Positions 40,903-50,637 are shown, numbered from the stretch's first letter. The stretch: 64,000 nucleotides of DNA from JAWVFM01 sp963739355 (GCA_963739355.1 CAVUAD010000005.1:496001-560000); one strand, 5' to 3'. The notes: generated from the sequence alone by a model not told the origin. Made by a program: numbers and translations.

Positions 40903-43900
40903 ACCCGCCTACGTAGCCGCAGCGCGGCGCCCGCAAACCCGGCGAGGGCGAGCGCTCCCGCCGCGGCAAGCGCCCCGCGCGAGACCGCGGCGGGCTGGAG
41001 ATCGGGGTAGCCGGATTCGGGGAGGGGCCCCGCCGGCCCGGCAGGCCCCTGGGCCCGAGCCATGGCGAGCACCTGGGAGGTGTGCAGGGCGCGCCGCTCG
41101 GTCAGCTGCTCGATCTGGGTCTTGCAGGAGAAGCCGTCGGCGACCAGGAGGGCGTCGGACGGAGCCTCGCGGGCGGCCGGCAGCAGCCTGCGCTCGCCGA
41201 CGGCCACCGAGACGTCGTAGTGCTCGGCCTCGAAGCCGAACGCCCCGGCCATGCCGCAGCAGCCCGAGTCGAGGACCTCGACGTCGAGCCCCATCCGCTC
41301 CAGCAGCTCCCGCTCGGAGTCGAACCCCATCACCGCCTCGTGGTGGCAGTGGCCGTGGACGATGGCCCGGCGCTCGAGGCGCGGCGGGTCCCAGCCCTGC
41401 GCCACGTCGAGGAGGAACTCGGGCAGCGTGAGGACCTGCTTGGCGAGCCGCTTCGCGTCGAGGTCGTCGTCGATGAGGTTCGGAAGCTCGTCGCGAAACG
41501 CCGCGACGCAGCTGGGCTCGACGCCGACGATCTTGGTGCCGTCGCGCAGGTGGGGGCGCAACGTGTCGAGGGTTCGCCGCCAGAACACCCGAGCCAGGTC
41601 GAGCATCCCGTAGTCGTAGAGCGGCCGCCCGCAGCAGGTGTCGCGAGCGGGCAGGACGACGCGATAGCCCGCGTCCTCGAGGGCCTCAGCCGTTGCCTTG
41701 AGGGTCTCGGGGTGCAGGTGGTTGTTGAACGTGTCGGGGAAGAGGACGACCGGCGGGCCGCCGGGATTGACCGCGCCGCGCGCCGCGAACCAGTCCGTGA
41801 AGGTCTGCGCCGCGAACTTCGGCGCCTCGCGCTCGGCGGCGATCCCGCCCGCACGCTTGAGCGCCCGGCCCAGGACCGGGGCCCCGGTGAGGGCGTTGAC
41901 CAGGCCCGGCGCGCGCGCCGCAAGCCGGGCGTGAAACGGGATCAGGCCCATCGAGTAGGCGGAGCGCGGCCGCAGGCGGCGACGGTAGTGGTGGGAGAGG
42001 AACTCCGCCTTGTACGTCGCCATGTCCACCGACACCGGGCAATCGCCCTTGCAGCCCTTGCACGAGAGGCACAGATCGAGCGCCTCGCGAACGTCGTCGG
42101 AGCGGAAGCCGTCGGTGATGGTCTGCCCCTCGAGCATCTCGTAGAGAATCCGGGCGCGACCTCGGGTCGAGTGCTGCTCGTCGAGGGTGACCATGTAGCT
42201 GGGGCACATCGTTCCGCTCGAAGAGTCGCGGCATTTGCCGGCGCCGACGCATCGAAGCGCGGCGTGGGCGAACTGCCCGTCGTCCTCGGGATAGGAGAAC
42301 TTCACCTCGGGTTGCGCCGGCGTGTAGCCGGCGCCCAGCTTCAGGTTGGAGACGATGGGATAGGGGTCGACGACCTTGTGCGGGTTCATCTTCCCGGCGG
42401 GGTCCCAGATGGACTTCATCTCCCGGAAGGCCTCGACCAGCTCGGGGCCGTACATCCGCTCGAGGAGCTCCCCGCGCGACTGGCCGTCGCCGTGCTCGCC
42501 TGAGAGCGAGCCTCCGTGCTCGAGCACGAGGCCCGCCGCCTCGTCGAGGAAGCGCCGCCACTTGCGCAGGCCCTCGGCGGTCGCGAGGTCGAAGTTGATG
42601 CGGCAATGGATGCAGCCGTCGCCGAAGTGCCCGTAGAGGCTGGTGCGGTAGTCGTAGCGGCCGAGGAGATCGCGGAAGCCGCGCAGGTAGGAGCCGAGCT
42701 CGGCCGGAGGCACGGCCGCGTCCTCCCATCCCTCCCAGTGGTCGGGCTCGCCCGGCAGGAACGCGGTGGCCCCAAGCCCCGACTCGCGGATGTCCCACAG
42801 CTTCGCCTCGTTCGGCCGCTTGTCGAAGAGCTCCATCCGCGGCGCGGCCCTGCCCTTGCCGAGCGCCTTCATGCACTCGCGCGCCCGCGCGTCGGACTCC
42901 TCGGTGGTCTCGCCCCCGAACTCCACCAGCAGCCAGCCCTTGCCCTCGGGGAGCATCGAGAGGTCCTCGAGGTGCATCCCCAGCGTGCGCATGTCGTCGA
43001 TCAGGACGTCGTCCAGGCCCTCGAGCCCGATCGGGCCGAACTCGAGGATCTCCGGCACGTGGTCGCCGGCCGCGAAGACGTCGTCGTATCCGCAGACCAC
43101 GAGCGTGCGCGACGGTGGGCTCGGCACGAGGCGCACCGTCGCCTCGAGCACTGTGGCCAGCGTGCTCTCGCTGCCGACGAGCGCCCGCGCGACGTTGAAG
43201 CCCTTCTCGGGGAGGAGCTCGTCGAGGTTGTAGCCGGAGACCCGACGGGGGATGGCGGGATAGCGCTCGCGGATCAGGCCGGCGTAGCGGTCGCGCAGGT
43301 CGCGCATCCGGCCATAGATCTCGCCGGCGCGGCCGCCCGCCGCCACGATCGCCTCGATCTCCTCCTCCGAGGTGGCGCCGACGCGCAAGCGCTCGCCGTC
43401 GTAGGTCACGACCTCGAGCTCGTGGACGTTGTCGGCGGTGCGCCCCGCCATCACCGAATGCGTCCCGCACGAGTTGTTGCCGATCATCCCGCCGAGCGTG
43501 GCGTAGGCGTGCGTGGAGGTGTCGGGGGCGAAGGTGAGGCCGTGCTCGCGCTCCGTGCGCTGGGAGAGCTCGTCGCGGATGACGCCGGGCTCGACCCTGG
43601 CTCGCCCGTGATCGGGATCCACCTCGAGGATCTCCCGCAGGTACTTGGAGTGATCGATGACGACGGCGACGTTGCAGGTCTGGCCCGCGAGGCTCGTGCC
43701 GCAGCCGCGCGAGACGACCGGCGCCCCGTGCTGGCGGCAGGCGGCGACCGCCGCGACGACGTCCTCGGCGTCGCGGGGCACGACAACCCCGATGGCCGGC
43801 TGGCGGTAGTTCGAGCTGTCGTGGGAGTAGGCGGCGCGATGGCCGGGGTCGAAGCGCACGTCGCCGCGCACCCCCTTCTCGAGGGCGCGCGCGAGCGAGC

Positions 43901-44057
43901 GGACGTCGACCTCGTCGACCCCGTCGGGGCGAAGCGTCCCGTGCCCGCCGTCCGGCCCGATGCCGCGGGCCCGCCACGCGGCCATCCTGCCGGGACCGCT
44001 GCGAGGGTCGGGACTGCGCGGCTGGGCCGTCTTGTCGATCGTGGTCAAGCCGACCAT
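40899..44057 (-). CDS. FAD-linked dehydrogenase fused to GlpC-type Fe-S oxidoreductase (YdiJ-like), C-terminal TM
   Basis: A 1052-residue fusion. The FAD_binding_4 domain (~90-250) has VVSRGCGTSLAGQTC and APDTSTHAYATLGGMIGNNSCGTHSV. The FAD-oxidase C domain (~280-520) ends ILEHGGSLSGEHGDGQSRGELLERMYG in the GlcD/Dld manner. Two ferredoxin-like clusters follow (CVGAGKCRDSSSGTMCPS and CLSCKGCKGDCPVSV), then CCG domains (DTCCGRPLYDYG, HGHCHHEAVMG, DSGCCGMAGAFGFE). It likely oxidises a 2-hydroxyacid (D-lactate, D-2-hydroxyglutarate or glycolate) and passes electrons to a quinone. A C-terminal hydrophobic helix (ALAAAGALALAGFAGAAL) followed by RLRRRV suggests membrane anchoring. Confidence 0.9.
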   Translation of the reverse strand: MVGLTTIDKTAQPRSPDPRSGPGRMAAWRARGIGPDGGHGTLRPDGVDEVDVRSLARALEKGVRGDVRFDPGHRAAYSHDSSNYRQPAIGVVVPRDAEDVVAAVAACRQHGAPVVSRGCGTSLAGQTCNVAVVIDHSKYLREILEVDPDHGRARVEPGVIRDELSQRTEREHGLTFAPDTSTHAYATLGGMIGNNSCGTHSVMAGRTADNVHELEVVTYDGERLRVGATSEEEIEAIVAAGGRAGEIYGRMRDLRDRYAGLIRERYPAIPRRVSGYNLDELLPEKGFNVARALVGSESTLATVLEATVRLVPSPPSRTLVVCGYDDVFAAGDHVPEILEFGPIGLEGLDDVLIDDMRTLGMHLEDLSMLPEGKGWLLVEFGGETTEESDARARECMKALGKGRAAPRMELFDKRPNEAKLWDIRESGLGATAFLPGEPDHWEGWEDAAVPPAELGSYLRGFRDLLGRYDYRTSLYGHFGDGCIHCRINFDLATAEGLRKWRRFLDEAAGLVLEHGGSLSGEHGDGQSRGELLERMYGPELVEAFREMKSIWDPAGKMNPHKVVDPYPIVSNLKLGAGYTPAQPEVKFSYPEDDGQFAHAALRCVGAGKCRDSSSGTMCPSYMVTLDEQHSTRGRARILYEMLEGQTITDGFRSDDVREALDLCLSCKGCKGDCPVSVDMATYKAEFLSHHYRRRLRPRSAYSMGLIPFHARLAARAPGLVNALTGAPVLGRALKRAGGIAAEREAPKFAAQTFTDWFAARGAVNPGGPPVVLFPDTFNNHLHPETLKATAEALEDAGYRVVLPARDTCCGRPLYDYGMLDLARVFWRRTLDTLRPHLRDGTKIVGVEPSCVAAFRDELPNLIDDDLDAKRLAKQVLTLPEFLLDVAQGWDPPRLERRAIVHGHCHHEAVMGFDSERELLERMGLDVEVLDSGCCGMAGAFGFEAEHYDVSVAVGERRLLPAAREAPSDALLVADGFSCKTQIEQLTERRALHTSQVLAMARAQGPAGPAGPLPESGYPDLQPAAVSRGALAAAGALALAGFAGAALRLRRRV

Positions 44058-45154
44058 CCTTCGGCGTCGGGGCTGAGTGACAGGCCGTGGCCCGGGCGGC
44101 TGCGGTCGGGCTCGATCCGTCCGTCGCGGGGGCCCACGACGCCGTCGAGCAGCATCGACTCGACCCGCACGTGGTCGTGGAAGTACTCGAGGTGGCGAAG
44201 CGTCTCGACGGCGCAGCAGGCGTGCGCGGAAACGGCGGGCGCGCAGTGCGCGGAGAACGGGATTCCCGCCGCCGCCGCGAGCGCTCCGATCTGCAGGAGG
44301 CCGCTGATGCCGCCGCAGCGCGTGACGTCGGCCTGCAGCACGTCCACCGCCTGCGCCTCCAGCAGGCGCGAGGCGTCGAGCGGCGACCAGCAGTACTCGC
44401 CGGCTGCGATCGCGAGCCCGGGCGGCGCGCTGTCGCGGGCCCGGCGCAGGCCCGGGATGTCGTCGGAGCTGACGGGCTCCTCCAGCCAGGTGACGTTCTC
44501 GATGGCGAGCCGGCGGGCCCAGTCCACCGCCTGGCGCGGGCCGTAGGCGCCGTTGGCGTCGGCCATGAGCTCCACGCCGGGACCGATCGCCTCCCTGGCG
44601 ACGGCCAGGCGGTGAAGGTCGTCATCAGGGTTGCGACCGACCTTCATCTTCACCGCTCCGATTCCCTCGCCGGCCCAGCCATGCAGCTGCTCGCGCAGCA
44701 TCTCGTCGGTGTACGAGGTGAATCCGCCGGAGCCGTAGACCGGCACGGAGTCGTGGCGGCGGGGCAGGGCATCCGCAAGCGATGCGCCCAGCAGACGCGC
44801 CTTCAGGTCCCACGCCGCGATGTCGAGCGCCGACAGCGCCATCGCGCCCGACCCGGCCTGGCCCGCGTTGCGAAGCGCGCGGCGTCCCGCGTCCCAGGTT
44901 GCGACGGGCGCCATCGGATCCGCTCCCTCGACGACCGGCGCCAGGACGGACCTCACGAGCGCCGCGACAGAGGCGTCCGCGTACGTGTACCCGAGGCCGC
45001 GCTCGCCGCCGGCCTCGAGCTCGACGACCACCATCGTCGTCGCGTCCCATTCCAGGGTCCCGTCGGACTCGGGCGAGTCGGTGGGGACGGTGTAGGCGCC
45101 GGCGCGCGTCAGCGCGGTCGCGAGCCCCGGTCGATGGGGCGCCAGGAGGCTCAC
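44045..45154 (-). CDS. Enolase-superfamily enzyme (mandelate racemase/muconate-lactonising group)
   Basis: A 369-residue enzyme. The GTG start at 45154 overlaps the stop of the upstream ThDP gene by 4 nt, while the long frame further upstream is antisense-like noise. Barrel motifs: the K-x-K acid/base pair in VKMKVGRN, first metal Asp in MADANGAY, second in WLEEPVSSDD, third in AGEYCW, and His in SAHCAP. K-x-K plus His is the mandelate-racemase-like arrangement seen in acid-sugar dehydratases and racemases. Its substrate, probably a hydroxy- or sugar acid, would feed the linked dehydrogenase. The stop overlaps the FAD/Fe-S gene. Confidence 0.85.
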   Translation of the reverse strand: MSLLAPHRPGLATALTRAGAYTVPTDSPESDGTLEWDATTMVVVELEAGGERGLGYTYADASVAALVRSVLAPVVEGADPMAPVATWDAGRRALRNAGQAGSGAMALSALDIAAWDLKARLLGASLADALPRRHDSVPVYGSGGFTSYTDEMLREQLHGWAGEGIGAVKMKVGRNPDDDLHRLAVAREAIGPGVELMADANGAYGPRQAVDWARRLAIENVTWLEEPVSSDDIPGLRRARDSAPPGLAIAAGEYCWSPLDASRLLEAQAVDVLQADVTRCGGISGLLQIGALAAAAGIPFSAHCAPAVSAHACCAVETLRHLEYFHDHVRVESMLLDGVVGPRDGRIEPDRSRPGHGLSLSPDAEGWSA

Positions 45155-46938
45155 CGGCGTACCAGGAACTCCTCGGCCTTGCCCTTGAACGATTGCCTGA
45201 TCACGTCCCAGGCCTTCGGGTCGCCCTGCAACAGCGCCTTCGAGATCGCCTTCGCCTGCTCGACCTTGATGTGCGGGGGCAGCGGCGGCACCGATGGATC
45301 GGTGACCGCCTCCAGCACGACCGGGCGATCGGCCGACAGCGCCTCGTCCCAGGCGTCGCCGACGCGGTCGGGGTCGTCCACCTTGATGCCGCGAAGGCCG
45401 ATCATCTCGGCGAAGCGCGCGTAGGGGAAGTCCGGGATCTCCTGAGTCCCTTCGAACATCGGATCTCCCTCCATCACGCGCTGCTCCCAGGTGACCTGGT
45501 TCAGGTCGCCGTTGTTCAGCACGAGGATCACCAGCCGCGGGTCGCTCCAGCGCTGCCAGTACTTGGCGATCGTGACCAGCTCCGAGGTGCCGTTCATCTG
45601 CATCGCCCCGTCGCCGACCAGCGCGATCGCGACCCGGTCCGGGTGGCAGAACTTCGCGGCGATCGCGTAGGGGACGCCCGGGCCCATGGTCGCCAGGGTT
45701 CCCGAGAGCGATGCCTTCATGCCCTCCCTGATCTTCACGTCGCGGGCGAACCAGTTCGCCGCGGACCCGGAGTCCGAGCTGAGGATCGCGCCGTCGGGCA
45801 GGCGCGAGGAGAGCTCCCAGAAGACCCGCTGCGGGTTGATGGGATCCGCGTCCTGCATCGCCCGCGCCTCGGTCAGCTCCCACCAGCGCGCGACGCCGGA
45901 CTCGACCTCCTCGCGCCAGGAGCGGTCGTCCTTGCGCTCGAGGTGGGGGATCAGGGCGTCCAGCGTGGCCGCGGCGTCGCCCGCGAGCTGGACCTCCATG
46001 GGGTAGCGGATGCCGATCATCTTCGGGTCGATGTCGACCTGCACCCCGCGCACGGCCCCCTCCTCCGGTAGGAACTCCGAGTAGGGGAAGCTCGAGCCGA
46101 CCATCAGCAGCGTGTCGGCGCCCATCATCAGGTCCCAGCTGGGCTTGGTGCCGAGCAGCCCGATCGACCCGGTCACGTACGGAAGGTCGTCCGGCAGAGC
46201 GGCCTTGCCGAGCAGGGCCTTCGCCACGCCGGCGCCGAGAAGGTCAGCGACCTCGCGCACCTGGGCCTGCGCTTCCATCGCGCCCTGGCCGATCAGCATC
46301 GCCACCCGCTCGCCGGCGTTGAGGACCTCCGCCGCGCGACGGATCTCGTCCTCGGGCGGCAGCGCCCGGACGGTGACGTGGCCGGTGCCGGAGTGGACGG
46401 TCCCGTGGCTGCGCGGCGGCGTCTCGACCGCCTCGGCGCCCTGGACGTCGTTGGGGACGATGATCGCGGTCACGGTCCGCTCCGCCCGGGCGATGCGCAT
46501 CGCCCGGTCGACCGCGTGGCGCATCTGCGCCGGGTTGGTCACGTTGACGATGTACTCGGAGGCGACGTCCTTGAAGAGGACCGGCAGGTCGACCTCCTGC
46601 TGGTAGTTGCCGCCGAGCGAGGCGGTGGCCTGCTGGCCGACGATCGCCAGGACCGGCTGGTGGTCGAGCTTCGCGTCGTAGAGGCCGTTGAGGAGGTGGA
46701 TGGCGCCGGGGCCCGAGGTGGCCAGGCAGACGCCGACGTCGCCGGTCCACTTGGCGTGCGCGCAGGCCATGAACGCCGCCATCTCCTCGTGTCGCGCCTG
46801 CACGAAGTCGATCTCGTCGGTATGGCGATCGAGCGCTCCCAGCGTCGCGTTGATCCCATCGCCTGGGTAGCCGTAGATGCGGCTCACTCCCCATTCCGAA
46901 AGACGGTTGAGCATGTGATCGGCGACGCTCTGAGGCAC
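45151..46938 (-). CDS. Thiamine-diphosphate enzyme (pyruvate oxidase/POX-B-like)
   Basis: A 595-residue ThDP enzyme with the three-domain layout. The N domain has the activating Glu in ARHEEMAAFMA and IYGYPGDGINATLGALD. The middle domain binds nucleotide (DTLLMVGSSFPYSEFLPEEG). The C domain has the ThDP motif GDGAMQMNGTSELVTIAKYW ... NNGDLNQVTWEQ. The C-terminal ~50 residues may be the membrane-peripheral segment seen in pyruvate:quinone oxidase. It converts pyruvate to acetate or similar with FAD. Start ATG 46938. It lies upstream of the enolase gene in a strictly overlapping operon. Confidence 0.9.
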   Translation of the reverse strand: MPQSVADHMLNRLSEWGVSRIYGYPGDGINATLGALDRHTDEIDFVQARHEEMAAFMACAHAKWTGDVGVCLATSGPGAIHLLNGLYDAKLDHQPVLAIVGQQATASLGGNYQQEVDLPVLFKDVASEYIVNVTNPAQMRHAVDRAMRIARAERTVTAIIVPNDVQGAEAVETPPRSHGTVHSGTGHVTVRALPPEDEIRRAAEVLNAGERVAMLIGQGAMEAQAQVREVADLLGAGVAKALLGKAALPDDLPYVTGSIGLLGTKPSWDLMMGADTLLMVGSSFPYSEFLPEEGAVRGVQVDIDPKMIGIRYPMEVQLAGDAAATLDALIPHLERKDDRSWREEVESGVARWWELTEARAMQDADPINPQRVFWELSSRLPDGAILSSDSGSAANWFARDVKIREGMKASLSGTLATMGPGVPYAIAAKFCHPDRVAIALVGDGAMQMNGTSELVTIAKYWQRWSDPRLVILVLNNGDLNQVTWEQRVMEGDPMFEGTQEIPDFPYARFAEMIGLRGIKVDDPDRVGDAWDEALSADRPVVLEAVTDPSVPPLPPHIKVEQAKAISKALLQGDPKAWDVIRQSFKGKAEEFLVRR

Positions 46939-46990
46939 GGGGATCCGGTACCCCGGCGTCGAGGGGGGCTAAACGGCCGGGTCAGCTTCC

Positions 46991-47719
46991 TTACAGAGCG
47001 GCGCTGTCGGGCGGGCCATGGCCCGCCGCATCCGGCAGCCGAGCGTCGGCGTCGGGCGGGTCTCCGCTCACCTCCCAGCCGGCCTCGACGCGCCGCAGCA
47101 GGCCAGCCTGAGCGAGATCGCTCAGGGCGGCGCTCACCGATGGGCGCCGGGCGCCGATGAGTTGGGCGATCGTCTCGTGGGTCAGCGGCAGGGGCACCAG
47201 GCAGGCGCCCGCGCTGCGCCGGCCACGATGCTCGGCGAGATGCCAGAAGAGGAGCATGAGGCGGCGGTCGAGGCCCTTCACCGCTCCGATCCCGGCATGG
47301 ACGGCCAGCGAGCGCGACCGTCGCAGAGCGCTGTCCACGACGATGTCCACGAGCTCCGGATGGCGGCAGATCGCCTCCGCCGCAGCGCCGGAAAGCGGCG
47401 CCAGCCTGACCTGCTCGAGGCACCGCCAGCCGGCCTCGACAAACGACGCGGAATCCTCCTGCCAGGGCCGAAGCACGTCGCCCCGCCCCAGCAGCTCGAG
47501 GCTCCGCACGCCGCCGACGAGAAGCTCCCGCACGATTACCCCCTCGATGATCATCAGCCCCAGGTGGACCGCCTCGGGAAGCGAGCGGTCCGGACGCCAC
47601 TGGCCCGGCGCCAATGTCGTCACGTCCACGACGATCGCGTGCGCCGCCGCTTCGCGTTCGGCTGCCGGGAGCACTCGGGCGAGCTCGGGCATTGCGCGCA
47701 GTAGAGGCGTACGGGTCAC
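46991..47719 (-). CDS. Crp/Fnr-family regulator
   Basis: A 242-residue regulator. The N-terminal cyclic-nucleotide-like domain (~20-115) is diverged (LGLMIIEGVIVRELLVGGVRSLELLGRGDVLRPW). The long dimer helix is followed by the winged helix (LPLTHETIAQLIGARRPSVSAALSDLAQAGLLRRVEAGWEVSG). The canonical cAMP Arg/Glu motif is not evident, so the ligand is probably not cAMP. It has no Fnr-type Cys set. It lies directly upstream of the ThDP-oxidase operon start (52-bp gap) in the same direction and is its most likely regulator. It is divergent from the SDR. Confidence 0.88.
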   Translation of the reverse strand: MTRTPLLRAMPELARVLPAAEREAAAHAIVVDVTTLAPGQWRPDRSLPEAVHLGLMIIEGVIVRELLVGGVRSLELLGRGDVLRPWQEDSASFVEAGWRCLEQVRLAPLSGAAAEAICRHPELVDIVVDSALRRSRSLAVHAGIGAVKGLDRRLMLLFWHLAEHRGRRSAGACLVPLPLTHETIAQLIGARRPSVSAALSDLAQAGLLRRVEAGWEVSGDPPDADARLPDAAGHGPPDSAAL

Positions 47720-47814
47720 ATCCGGGAAGGTATCCCCGGGAAGGGGCGGCCGGCGTTGTCGGCTTTCTGACGGGTGAGGACTCAGAGGACCCCGGTGCGG
47801 GTACTCCGCGGCCC

Positions 47815-48814
47815 ATGGATCTGGCCGGAAAAGTTGTGGTGGTCACCGGCGCATCGGCCGGTGTCGGCCGATGCGCCGCCCGCGCCTTCGCCGAGCGAGG
47901 AGCGCACACGGCGCTCATCTCCCGCGCGGGAGAGGGCCTCGACGCCGCCACGGGCGAGTGTGCCCGCTCGGGAAGCGCTCGCTCGCTGGCCGTTCCGACC
48001 GACGTCGCCGACATGGATCAGGTCGACGATGCCGCCGAACGCATCGAGTCGGAGCTGGGGCCGATCGACGTGTGGGTCAACGATGCGATGGCAACCGTCT
48101 TCGGCCGTGTGTGGGACGTCGAGGCGGACGAGTTCCGCCGCGCGACGGAGGTCACCTACCTCGGCGCCGTACACGGCACGCTTGCGGCGCTGCGCCGCAT
48201 GCGGCCGCGCGAGCGCGGGAAGATCGTGCAGGTCGGCTCCGCCCTGGCCTATCGCGCGATCCCGCTGCAGTCGTCGTACTGCGGGGCGAAGTTCGCGCTG
48301 CGCGCCTTCACCGACTCGCTGCGCTGCGAGTTGATGGCCGAGCGCTCGCCCATCGGCGTGACGATGGTCCATCTGCCCGGCCTCAACACTCCCCAGTTCA
48401 CCTGGGTGCGGGTGAAGGGGCTCGGGCGCACACCCCGGCCGGTGCCCCCGGTCTATCAGCCGGAGGTGGCGGCTGACGGGATCCTCTTCGCCGCCACGCA
48501 CGACCGCCGTGAGGTCTGGGTCGGTGGCTCGACCGTGATGACGATCCTCGGCAACAAGCTTGCTCCCTGGGCCGCGGACCTGTACCTGGCCCGCACCAAC
48601 ATCGACGCCCAGCAGACGGACGAGCCGGTCTCTCCGGACCGTGCGGGACTACCTGTTCGAGGCGATCGACTCGGATCGCGGCGCCCATGGGCCGTTTGAC
48701 GACGAGGCAAAGGGCAGCTCCGTCCAGCTGGGCCTGGCCAAGCGCCGAGGCGCAATCGCGACTGCAGCGGCGGCGGCGCTCGGCGCCGGCGTGGCGCTGA
48801 AGCGTCTGCGGTGA
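47815..48814 (+). pseudogene. Short-chain dehydrogenase, one-base frameshift near C-terminus
   Basis: Reconstructed at ~332 residues. The NAD(P) motif TGASAGVGR, the catalytic YCGAK and the substrate loop are intact in the first frame up to AQQTDEPVSPDR. One extra base near 48640-48644 then shifts to RDYLFEAIDSDRGAHGPFDDEAKGS and the hydrophobic tail ATAAAAALGAGVALKRLR, ending in TGA at 48812-48814. That end overlaps the GH15 start exactly as GTGA, which confirms the C-terminal reading. The tail resembles membrane-associated SDRs of this order. It is probably functional apart from the indel. Confidence 0.8.
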
Positions 48815-50616
48815 CCGGTCCGGGCGCGGGCGCGCGCGCGCTGGTCGACGCCCCGCACGTCCTTCGCGAGTACGCGTTCCTCGGCGACGGAGAGCGGGGC
48901 GCCCTGGTGGGGCCGCGCGGCGACTTCGCGTGGCTGTGTTTCCCCCGTTGGCACGATCCGGCGGTGTTCGCCTCGCTGATCGGCGGCGCCGGGGTGTTTG
49001 CCGTCAGCCCCCGCGACCGCGCGGTCTGGGGCGGCTATTACGAGGACGGCAGCCTCATCTGGCATAGCCGCTGGGCCGCCGAGGATTCGATCATCGAGTG
49101 CCGCGAGGCTCTGGCTCTTCCGGCCACGCCGGAGCGGACGATCGTGCTGCGCCGGATCGTGGCCGTCTCGGGACCGGCGCGGGTGGACGCTCGCCTGGGC
49201 CTGCGGGCGGACTTCGGCCGAGCCCCTGCGCGCAGCGTGCGCGAGGTGGACGGATGCTGGCGGGCGCGGGTCGGGGGGGCGCACGCGCTCGTGCTGGGCC
49301 TGGCGGATGCCCAGGCCGGGCCGGACGGGCACAGCGGCCGCGAGATCTTTGCGTCCATCGACCTCGAGGAGGGCGAGTCGCACGACATCGCACTCATCCT
49401 GGACGCCGAGTCCGCACCCGCCGAGCCCGAGTCGGTGGACGCGCTCTGGGACGGAACGCGGGCAGCCTGGGCGGAGCGGGTGCCCAGGCTCTCAGGCCTG
49501 CTTGCCGAGCGCGAGAGCAGGCATGCCCAGGCGGTGCTGACGGGGATGACGAGTGAGACGGGCGGCATGGTGGCGGCCGCGACCATGTCGCTGCCCGAGC
49601 GCAGCGACGAGGGCCGCAACTACGACTACCGCTATGTCTGGATCCGCGACGGTTGCTACGCCGGACAGGCGGCCGCTCGCGCGGGCGCACTGCCGCTGCT
49701 CGACTCGGCCGTGCGCTTCGTGGGGGAGCGATTGCGCGAGCACGGCGCGAAGCTGCGGCCCGCATACACGGTCACGGGGGGCGAGCTGCCGCGCGAGAAG
49801 AGGCTTGACCTTCCGGGCTATCCCGGCGGGTCCGACGTGGTCGGCAACTGGGTGCGTGGCCAGACGCAGCTCGACGCGTTCGGCGAGAGCCTCCTGCTTC
49901 TCGCCGCAGCGGCGCGGCTGGATCGCCTCGATGCCGACGGCTGGAACGCCGCGAATGTCGCGGCCGACGCCGTCGGCTCGCTGTGGCGCGAACCGGATGC
50001 GGGGATCTGGGAGTTGGACCCCGCCTTCTGGGCCCACGGGCGCCTCGTCTGTGCGGCGGGGCTGCGCGCGCTGAGCGAGGTCGCCACCACCTCCGAGCGG
50101 GCAGCCGACTGGCTGGCGTTGGCCGACGCGCTCGTGGCCGAGTGCGCGCGGCGCTGCGTGCACCCGACCGGCCGCTGGCAGCGCAGCCCGGACGACGAGA
50201 GGATCGACGCCGCGCTGTTGATGCCCGGCATCCGCGGGGCGGTCCCTGCCGACGACCCGCGCACCGTGGCGACGCTGCGGGCGGTCGAAGCCGAACTGGT
50301 CCAGAACGGCTACGCCTACCGCTACCGCCACGACTCGCGCCCGCTGGGCGAGGCGGAGGGGGCCTTTCTCGTATGCGGCTTTTGGATGGCGCTCGCCCTT
50401 CAGCAGCAGGGCGAGCGGGTGGAGGCGGCGCGATGGTTCGAGCGCAGCCGCGCCGCGTGCGGCTCGCCCGGCCTCTACTCCGAGGAGTTCGACGTGCTCC
50501 AGCGCCAGCTTCGCGGCAACCTGCCGCAGGCCTTCGTCCACGCGCTCCTCCTGGAGTGCGCGGTCGCCCTGGCGGGGGGAGACGACCCCGCCGGGCCCCT
50601 CGCCGCCGGTCGCTGA
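48811..50616 (+). CDS. Glycoside hydrolase family 15 (glucoamylase/trehalase-like)
   Basis: A 601-residue cytosolic GH15 enzyme. The N-terminal beta-sandwich (~20-250) begins LREYAFLGDGERGALVGPRGDFAWLCFPRWHDPAVF. The (alpha/alpha)6 barrel has NYDYRYVWIRDGCYAGQAAARAG, the catalytic acid Glu in REPDAGIWELDP and the base Glu in PGLYSEEFD. Absence of a signal peptide favours trehalose or intracellular glucan as substrate, as for actinobacterial GH15 trehalases. The start GTG is coupled to the SDR stop. Confidence 0.9.
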   Translation: MTGPGAGARALVDAPHVLREYAFLGDGERGALVGPRGDFAWLCFPRWHDPAVFASLIGGAGVFAVSPRDRAVWGGYYEDGSLIWHSRWAAEDSIIECREALALPATPERTIVLRRIVAVSGPARVDARLGLRADFGRAPARSVREVDGCWRARVGGAHALVLGLADAQAGPDGHSGREIFASIDLEEGESHDIALILDAESAPAEPESVDALWDGTRAAWAERVPRLSGLLAERESRHAQAVLTGMTSETGGMVAAATMSLPERSDEGRNYDYRYVWIRDGCYAGQAAARAGALPLLDSAVRFVGERLREHGAKLRPAYTVTGGELPREKRLDLPGYPGGSDVVGNWVRGQTQLDAFGESLLLLAAAARLDRLDADGWNAANVAADAVGSLWREPDAGIWELDPAFWAHGRLVCAAGLRALSEVATTSERAADWLALADALVAECARRCVHPTGRWQRSPDDERIDAALLMPGIRGAVPADDPRTVATLRAVEAELVQNGYAYRYRHDSRPLGEAEGAFLVCGFWMALALQQQGERVEAARWFERSRAACGSPGLYSEEFDVLQRQLRGNLPQAFVHALLLECAVALAGGDDPAGPLAAGR

Positions 50617-50637
50617 GCCGCGCGCCGCCCGCCGCGT

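Noticed and set aside
44045..45883. 612-codon frame extending upstream of the enolase-superfamily gene
   Set aside because: The upstream 240 codons overlap the ThDP gene in an alternative frame and are Arg/Gly/Ala-rich. The real start is GTG 45154, coupled to the ThDP stop.
46948..46974. GTTT-17 nt-GGGTAC upstream of the ThDP enzyme start as sigma-B promoter
   Set aside because: The 17-nt spacer is 2-3 nt longer than in the other sites, so I did not list it.
47790..47815. GGGTAC (47799-47804) shortly before the SDR start as a sigma-B-type promoter
   Set aside because: The sequence 14-15 nt upstream has no GTT-like -35 box.
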